Positions 52,608 through 56,918 of a stretch of 56,918 nt of DNA are shown here, one piece after another (position 1 is the stretch's first letter; the number at the start of each line of letters is the position of its first letter). Origin of the DNA: Accumulibacter sp. (GTDB lineage: Bacteria; Pseudomonadota; Gammaproteobacteria; Burkholderiales; Rhodocyclaceae); assembly GCF_023806625.1 (NCBI RefSeq), contig NZ_JAMTDX010000051.1, forward strand, positions 72,810 to 129,727, written 5' to 3'. Below the pieces are notes generated by a model. That model was not told the DNA's origin, did no database searches, and saw only the letters and a program-made list of their open reading frames with translations. The position numbers and the translations under genes were made by a program.

Positions 52608-54511
52608 CGGCGGAGGAAGTTCTCACTCGTCTCGAGATCGGCGAGGACCAGGACGTCGAGTTCAAGCTCGCCGAGGGTGGCCTGCCGCGTTCGTTGTGGG
52701 AGTCGTTCTCGGCCTTCGCGAACACCGAAGGAGGCGTCATCGTCTTGGGCGTTGCCGAACAGGCCGAGCGCCACGAGCTCGTCGGCGTGCGCTCGCCGGC
52801 CAAGCTGCTCAAGGTGTTCTGGGATGCGCACCACAACCCCCAGAAGTTGAGTGCGCCGATCTGTGCCGACCGCGACGTGTCGGTAGTGCCTGCGGACGGC
52901 AGAGACCTGATCCTGATCCGCGTGCCCCGTGCCTCGCGCGCGCAGCGGCCGGTGTACATCAATGGCAACCCGATTACCGGCACGTTCAAGCGCAACTTCG
53001 AGGGCGACTACCGCTGCACCGAGGGCGAGGTCCGTCAGATGCTGCGCGACGCCAGCGACGAGCCGCAGGATGCGGCCATCCTCACGGGCTTCTCGCTGGC
53101 CGACCTCGACGCGGATTCGCTGAAGGCGTTTCGCAATCGCTTCGGCTCACGCGAGCCTGATCATCCCTTCCTCGCGCTGGACGACCGCGAACTGCTGCGA
53201 CAGCTAGGCGGCTGGCGGCGCGACCGTTCGTCCGGACAGGAAGGTCTGACGACGGCCGGCTTGCTGATGTTCGGTACCGAGCGCAGCCTGCTCGACGCGC
53301 TGCCGCACTACCACCTCGATTACCAGGAGCAGTTGTCAGCCGATCCCGATCAGCGCTGGACCTATCGGCTCACGGTGGACGGCAAGTGGGCCCCCAACCT
53401 GTTCAACTTCTACTATCGCGTCTACCCCCGCCTGGTCGACGGACTGGCGGTTCCGTTCAGGCTCGACGCGCGCGGCACGCGGGTCGACGAGACGCATGTC
53501 CACGAGGCGCTGCGCGAGGCGTTGGTGAACACGCTGATCCACGCCGACCATCAGTCCTCACGGCCGATCACGGTGATCAAGCGGCCGGATGCGTTCCTGT
53601 TCTATAACCCGGGCCGCCTGCGCATCCCGCGCGAGGCCTTGTACCAGGGCGGGGTCAGCGACCCGCGCAATCCAAGCCTGCAGAAGATGTTCCAGATGCT
53701 TGGGCTGGGCGAGAAGGCGGGCTCGGGCTTCCAGAAGATCCTGCGTGCCTGGCGCGAACAGCAATGGTTGATTCCGCTGGTGGCGGAACACCCGGGGCTG
53801 GAAATGACGCGGGTGTGGCTGCCGTTGGCCAGCATGATTCCCGCTGACGTGGAGCGTGAACTCAGGGCGGTGGTCGGGGCCGCGTACGACAGGGTCGACG
53901 ACCTGGGCCGAGTGATCCTGATGCTGGCGCACCGTTGCGACGAGATCGGGAACGCCGACGTCCAGCCCTACCGACCCGAGCACCCGCGCGACATCGGGGT
54001 GAGGCTCAGGCAGTTCGTCGAGGCTGGGTGGTTGGAAAAGAGCGGGCAAGGCCGTGGCACCCGGTACCGCTGGCCCGGGCAACGCCTGGGCGACTTGTTC
54101 GCTCCGGCAGCGCCCGGGGGCGAAGGCTTCGAACATTCGGCCGCCAGCTCCGAACAATTGACCGCCAGCTCCGAACAATTGACCGCCAGCTCCGAACAAT
54201 TGACCGCCAGCTCCGAACATCTGGATGGCGGGTCCGAACATCTGGAGTCCGAACAAGAGGACCGGTTGGCTGCACTGGCGGCGCCGATGCGCGAGTTGGG
54301 CAAGGTGCCCAAGGCACAGGCAGAAGACATCATCCTGGCGATGTGTTCGCAGCGGTGGCTGCCGCTTCGAACATTGGCGCGGCTGCTCGATCGCGCCCCG
54401 GACTCGCTGCGCAACCATTACATCAATCCAATGCTGCGCGACGGTCGGCTGCGTGCCCGCGTTCCTGGCAAGCCCAATCACCCGGGTCAGGCCTACAAAA
54501 CGAACAAATGA
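52604..54511 (+). CDS. AlbA_2 (Schlafen-like) / RecG-type ATPase putative regulator
   Basis: A 635-aa protein with an N-terminal AlbA_2 domain (EDQDVEFKLAEGGLPRSLWESF, AFANTEGGVIVLGV, about 12-120), a middle GHKL-like ATPase region of the HATPase_c_4 type (HEALREALVNTLIHADH, DAFLFYNPGRL, GEKAGSGFQKIL, about 300-385), a winged-helix part, a linker with tandem SSEQLTA repeats (about 514-540), and a C-terminal winged-helix-like domain. Such proteins are often found inside type I restriction operons; roles in regulation or defence are proposed but unproven. ATGA overlaps at both ends: with hsdS and with a truncated hsdM start. Confidence 0.82.
   Translation: MTAEEVLTRLEIGEDQDVEFKLAEGGLPRSLWESFSAFANTEGGVIVLGVAEQAERHELVGVRSPAKLLKVFWDAHHNPQKLSAPICADRDVSVVPADGRDLILIRVPRASRAQRPVYINGNPITGTFKRNFEGDYRCTEGEVRQMLRDASDEPQDAAILTGFSLADLDADSLKAFRNRFGSREPDHPFLALDDRELLRQLGGWRRDRSSGQEGLTTAGLLMFGTERSLLDALPHYHLDYQEQLSADPDQRWTYRLTVDGKWAPNLFNFYYRVYPRLVDGLAVPFRLDARGTRVDETHVHEALREALVNTLIHADHQSSRPITVIKRPDAFLFYNPGRLRIPREALYQGGVSDPRNPSLQKMFQMLGLGEKAGSGFQKILRAWREQQWLIPLVAEHPGLEMTRVWLPLASMIPADVERELRAVVGAAYDRVDDLGRVILMLAHRCDEIGNADVQPYRPEHPRDIGVRLRQFVEAGWLEKSGQGRGTRYRWPGQRLGDLFAPAAPGGEGFEHSAASSEQLTASSEQLTASSEQLTASSEHLDGGSEHLESEQEDRLAALAAPMRELGKVPKAQAEDIILAMCSQRWLPLRTLARLLDRAPDSLRNHYINPMLRDGRLRARVPGKPNHPGQAYKTNK
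54143..54226 (+). repeat. 21-bp in-frame tandem repeat, four units
   Basis: Units start at 54143, 54164, 54185 and 54206. The first three (GCCAGCTCCGAACAATTGACC) are identical and the fourth varies at its end. They encode ASSEQLT, and degenerate SEHL units continue to about 54252. Perfect 21-bp units can change number by slippage without breaking the frame. Confidence 0.95.
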
Positions 54512-54651
54512 ACGCCTCCACCCTCGTCCAGAAGCTCTGGAACTACTGCAACGGGCCACGGCTCGGACGGAGCGTCGCCGGTTCGCCGGCACGCGAGCAC
54601 GCAGGTGCTCGCGAGAAACCCCGCCTCACCCTGCGCGACGACGACAAATGA
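54508..54651 (+). pseudogene. hsdM 5' fragment, copy A, fused to an unrelated tail
   Basis: ATG 54508 overlaps the upstream stop by ATGA. The first 15 codons give MNASTLVQKLWNYCN, 41/45 bases identical to the intact hsdM start at 56081. The reading then leaves hsdM, runs through GPRLGRSVAGS to RDDDK and stops at 54649-54651, where its stop overlaps the ATG of copy B. The tail looks like the last codons of some lost gene that once preceded hsdM. It contains a perfect 9-bp inverted repeat (54592-54600 with 54605-54613, loop GCAG). Confidence 0.85.
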
Positions 54652-54740
54652 ACTCCGCGACCTTGGTTCAGAAACTGTGGAACTACTGCAATGTGCTGCG
54701 GGATGACGGCATGAGCTATGGCGACTACGTCGAGCAGCTC
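54648..54740 (+). pseudogene. hsdM 5' fragment, copy B
   Basis: MNSATLVQKLWNYCN then VLRDDGMSYGDYVEQL: 31 codons that match the intact HsdM N-terminus except at residues 3-4, 83/93 bases identical. A serine is coded AGC here and TCG in the intact gene, a three-base difference, so this is an older, separately evolved allele and not a fresh copy. At 54741 the sequence changes abruptly to the control region of the winged-helix gene. No methylase domain remains. Confidence 0.88.
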
Positions 54741-54846
54741 GCCGATTCTCGTTTCGCGAATCGGGAATGTCGACTGCAATCGTTTGACAATTGTCTGACT
54801 TATAGTTACTTTCGCATTTCGCAAAACGCGAAAGCACCAACGACTG
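54741..54846 (+). promoter_or_regulatory. Promoter/operator region of the winged-helix-nucleotidyltransferase pair
   Basis: An AT-richer stretch than its neighbours. It has a perfect -35 TTGACA (54784-54789) that overlaps the palindrome GACAATTGTC (54786-54795), and TATAGT at 54801-54806, which is too close to it for a standard pair; TACTTT at 54807 has the right 17-bp spacing but is a weak -10. CTTTCGC (54809-54815) and GCGAAAG (54828-54834) form an inverted repeat between promoter and ATG. CGATTC/GAATCG (54743-54763) with TTCGCGAA forms another. Repeated TTTCGC units suggest autorepression by the adjacent winged-helix protein. Confidence 0.6.
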
Positions 54847-55380
54847 ATGCGCCGTCCCGTCAACCGCCAGCTGGTCCTCAAGCCGCAGGATTTTGTCCTG
54901 TTGCTGGCGCTCGTCGGCGTCAAGGACGAGGTTCTGACCTACCCGGAACTGGCGACGCTCACCGGCCTTTCGATGTCCGAAGTCCATGGCGCGCTCAAGC
55001 GCGCCGAGGCTGCGCGCTTGCTGGCGTTCGTGGATCGTCGGCCGCGCGTCTTGACGCCGGCGTTCAAGGAATTCCTGGTCCACGGCGCCCGGTACGCCTT
55101 TCCTGCGGTACGGGGTGGAATCGTTGGCGGCGTGCCCACGGCCTATGCGGCAGCACCGCTTGACCGGCATATCGTGCCCTCCGGCGATCTGCCGCCGGTG
55201 TGGCCGCACGCCGCGGGCACGGTTCGCGGCGTGGCGCTGATGCCACTTTATCCCAGCACCCCGGATGCCGCGTTGCGCAACCCGGCGCTCTACGAGAATC
55301 TGGCCCTGTTCGACGCGATCCGCGCCGGCAGTGTCCGCGAGCGGAATCTCGCGGTCGAGATCTTTGAGGCGCGCCTGTGA
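54847..55380 (+). CDS. Winged-helix DNA-binding protein, likely antitoxin/autoregulator
   Basis: A 177-aa protein. Residues 10-75 form a MarR/winged-helix region: QDFVLLLALVGVKDEVLTYPELATLTGLSMSEVHGALKRAEAARLL, then RRPRVLTPAFKEFLVHGARYAFP. The C-terminal part (about 85-177) is a conserved-looking domain with YAAAPLDRHIVPSGDLPPVWPH and ALYENLALFDAIRAGSVRER. It precedes the nucleotidyltransferase gene with a GTGA overlap and has its own palindrome-rich leader. The arrangement resembles AbiEi-AbiEii-like toxin-antitoxin pairs, but the family was not recognised with certainty. Confidence 0.75.
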   Translation: MRRPVNRQLVLKPQDFVLLLALVGVKDEVLTYPELATLTGLSMSEVHGALKRAEAARLLAFVDRRPRVLTPAFKEFLVHGARYAFPAVRGGIVGGVPTAYAAAPLDRHIVPSGDLPPVWPHAAGTVRGVALMPLYPSTPDAALRNPALYENLALFDAIRAGSVRERNLAVEIFEARL

Positions 55381-56084
55381 GGCAACTCGATGCGAACCTG
55401 CCGCGCGTGGAACGGGTAGCCGAGGCGCTGGGTGAGCTGTGCGACGAGCTGGTGTTCGTCGGCGGTTGCGCAGCCGGTTTGCTGTGTACATCGCCGCAAT
55501 CGCCACCACCCCGGATGACCTGCGATGTGGACCTTGTCGCCGAGGTGGCGGCGCTGGCCGCCTGGCACGCGCTGGAAGCGCGTTTCGCGGCGCGCGGCTT
55601 CACCCGGGAGATGGCGCCTGAAGCGCCGATCTGCCGCTGGCGCGTTGGCGGGATCGAGGTCGATCTGATGCCGACCGACGAACGGGTACTTGGATTCGCG
55701 AACCGCTGGTATCCGCTGGCGATTGCCAGTGCGGTTCCGATGGTGTTGCCGAGCGGGCAGAGCATCCGGCTGATTTCGGCGCCGGCGTTCCTGGCGACGA
55801 AGTTCGAGGCTTTTTCCACGCGCGGCGGCGGCGACCCGCTGGCGAGCCACGACTTCGAGGACATCATCAACGTCATCGACGGGCGCCCGGGAATCGAGCG
55901 CGAAATTGCCCAGGCCAGCAGCGAGCTGCGCGACTATCTGGCCGATCGCTTCGCTGCCGTGCTGGCGCATCGCGACTTCGAGAACACGCTACCCGGCCTC
56001 GTCGCCTACGACGAGCTTTACGAAACCCGCATCGACACCGTCCGTCGACGCATCCAGACGATCGCGGAACTGAGCCGACCATGA
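55377..56084 (+). CDS. Nucleotidyltransferase, AbiEii/AbiGii-like
   Basis: A 235-aa protein with a nucleotidyltransferase fold: LVFVGGCAAGLL near residue 22, TCDVDLVAEV (paired Asp, near 48), GIEVDLMPTDERVLGF near 98, and SAPAFLATKFEAF with HDFEDIINVIDG near 163, as in AbiEii-type enzymes. GTG start overlaps the winged-helix stop (GTGA), and its own stop overlaps the hsdM ATG (ATGA), so translation of hsdM may be coupled to this toxin-like gene. Substrate and activity unknown. Confidence 0.8.
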   Translation: MRQLDANLPRVERVAEALGELCDELVFVGGCAAGLLCTSPQSPPPRMTCDVDLVAEVAALAAWHALEARFAARGFTREMAPEAPICRWRVGGIEVDLMPTDERVLGFANRWYPLAIASAVPMVLPSGQSIRLISAPAFLATKFEAFSTRGGGDPLASHDFEDIINVIDGRPGIEREIAQASSELRDYLADRFAAVLAHRDFENTLPGLVAYDELYETRIDTVRRRIQTIAELSRP

Positions 56085-56918
56085 ACGCCACCACCCTCGT
56101 CCAGAAACTGTGGAACTACTGCAATGTGCTGCGGGATGACGGGATGTCGTATGGCGACTACGTCGAGCAGCTCACCTACCTGCTGTTCCTCAAGATGGCC
56201 GACGAGCGCGGCCGCCCACCGTACAGCCAGCCGAGCCCCATTCCCGCGGCCTACGCCTGGCCGGCACTGCTCGCCAGGGACGGCGATGCGCTGTTCGACC
56301 ACTACCGCCACACGCTGGAAGAGCTCGGCAGGCAGCCGGGCACGCTGGCGCTGATCTTCGGCAAGGCGCAGAACAAGTTCCAGGACCCGGCCAAGCTGCG
56401 GCGCGTGATCGTCGACCTGATCGACGCCGAGAACTGGTCGGCGATGGGCGCCGACGTGAAGGGCGACGCCTACGAAGGCCTGCTGGAGCGCAACGCGCAG
56501 GACATCAAGTCCGGCGCCGGCCAGTACTTCACGCCGCGCGCGCTGATCCAGGCGATGGTGGACTGCATCGCGCCCAGGCCTGGCGAGCTGATCTGCGATC
56601 CGGCCTGCGGCACCGGCGGCTTCCTGTTCACCGCGCACCAGCACCTCACGCAGCACTACCCAAACCTCACCCGCGACGAGAAACGCCACCTCAAGGACGG
56701 CGCCTTCCGCGGCTGGGAGCTGGTGCAGGCCACCGCGCGCGTCTGCGCGATGAACCTGATGCTGCACGGCATAGGCTCGGAGAAGAGCGTGCCGGTGCGC
56801 GTGGCCGACGCGCTGGCGGCCGACCCCGGCGAGCGCTTCGACGTGGTACTGGCCAATCCGCCGTTCGGCAAGAAGAGCAGCACGATGATCGTCGGCGAGG
56901 ACGGCAGGACCTCCACCG
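56081..56918 (+). CDS. hsdM: Type I restriction-modification DNA methyltransferase subunit M (partial, C-terminus off right edge)
   Basis: N6-adenine methylase of the HsdRMS complex. 279 codons are visible. The N-terminal helical HsdM_N domain (about 1-140) begins MNATTLVQKLWNYCN, then the methylase domain shows GQYFTPRALIQAMVD, motif I DPACGTGGFL and motif IV NPPFG near residue 263. The frame is open to the window edge. The start is embedded in the nucleotidyltransferase stop. Two broken copies of this 5' end lie at 54508 and 54648. Confidence 0.95.
   Translation, partial: MNATTLVQKLWNYCNVLRDDGMSYGDYVEQLTYLLFLKMADERGRPPYSQPSPIPAAYAWPALLARDGDALFDHYRHTLEELGRQPGTLALIFGKAQNKFQDPAKLRRVIVDLIDAENWSAMGADVKGDAYEGLLERNAQDIKSGAGQYFTPRALIQAMVDCIAPRPGELICDPACGTGGFLFTAHQHLTQHYPNLTRDEKRHLKDGAFRGWELVQATARVCAMNLMLHGIGSEKSVPVRVADALAADPGERFDVVLANPPFGKKSSTMIVGEDGRTST

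Noticed and set aside
54508-54740. Simple recent tandem duplication of hsdM
   Set aside because: The copies differ at about 10 percent of bases, including a three-base synonymous Ser codon change, and their flanks are unrelated.

Overview
The window is GC-rich, densely coded chromosome from a betaproteobacterium. Gene content and order (ribB-ribH-nusB-thiL-pgpA-cinA, recA-recX, lptB-rpoN-hpf-ptsN-hprK, dapF-DUF484-xerC, pilMNOPQ-aroK-aroB-dgt, pntAB, RegB/RegA) point to the Rhodocyclales; a Candidatus Accumulibacter-like genome is my best guess, made without any database search.

Layout. 1-445 is the membrane-anchored start of a minus-strand protein built on a 39-bp tandem repeat. 1045-5181 is a tightly overlapping riboflavin/NusB/thiamine/phospholipid operon. 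A FimV-like protein (5280-7085) precedes recA, whose -10 box lies inside a perfect LexA box, then recX, lptB, rpoN, hpf, ptsN and hprK, and then a UbiH-type hydroxylase and DsbC. 15404-24026 mixes a CDF transporter, an HDOD protein, a pseudouridine-synthase-like protein lacking its catalytic Asp, a decayed metallophosphoesterase, a hemolysin III-like membrane protein, a solute-binding protein and small genes. 23302-29709 is mostly one minus-strand run: GNAT, dapF, DUF484, xerC (with a perfect 184-bp tandem duplication of its 5' end), RegB/RegA, hslR, a TfoX C-terminal protein and DUF2784. 29895-35037 holds a GGDEF protein, TcdA, an HPt-HD-GYP protein and pyruvate kinase. 35654-43367 is pilMNOPQ-aroKB-dgt, followed by a CBS protein and pntAB.

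The unusual part is 47726-56918, a type I restriction-modification locus in the order hsdR, MNT nucleotidyltransferase, HEPN, hsdS, AlbA_2/ATPase gene, winged-helix gene, AbiEii-like nucleotidyltransferase, hsdM (cut by the right edge). Accessory genes sit at the gene junctions and most junctions are 4-nt stop/start overlaps. The start of hsdM is present three times (54508, 54648, 56081): the first two copies are cut short and all three differ from each other. A frameshifted remnant of a second hsdR 3' end is fused to the hsdS start. The HEPN protein has Tyr where the catalytic His is expected. Together these look like repeated insertion and exchange of defence or toxin-antitoxin cassettes at the ATGA/GTGA junctions of a type I system. 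This is the best candidate for an undescribed arrangement in the window.

Several very long ORFs (up to about 1000 codons) run antisense to real genes and are GC-driven shadows. I saw no CRISPR array, rRNA, tRNA, transposase or FMN riboswitch.
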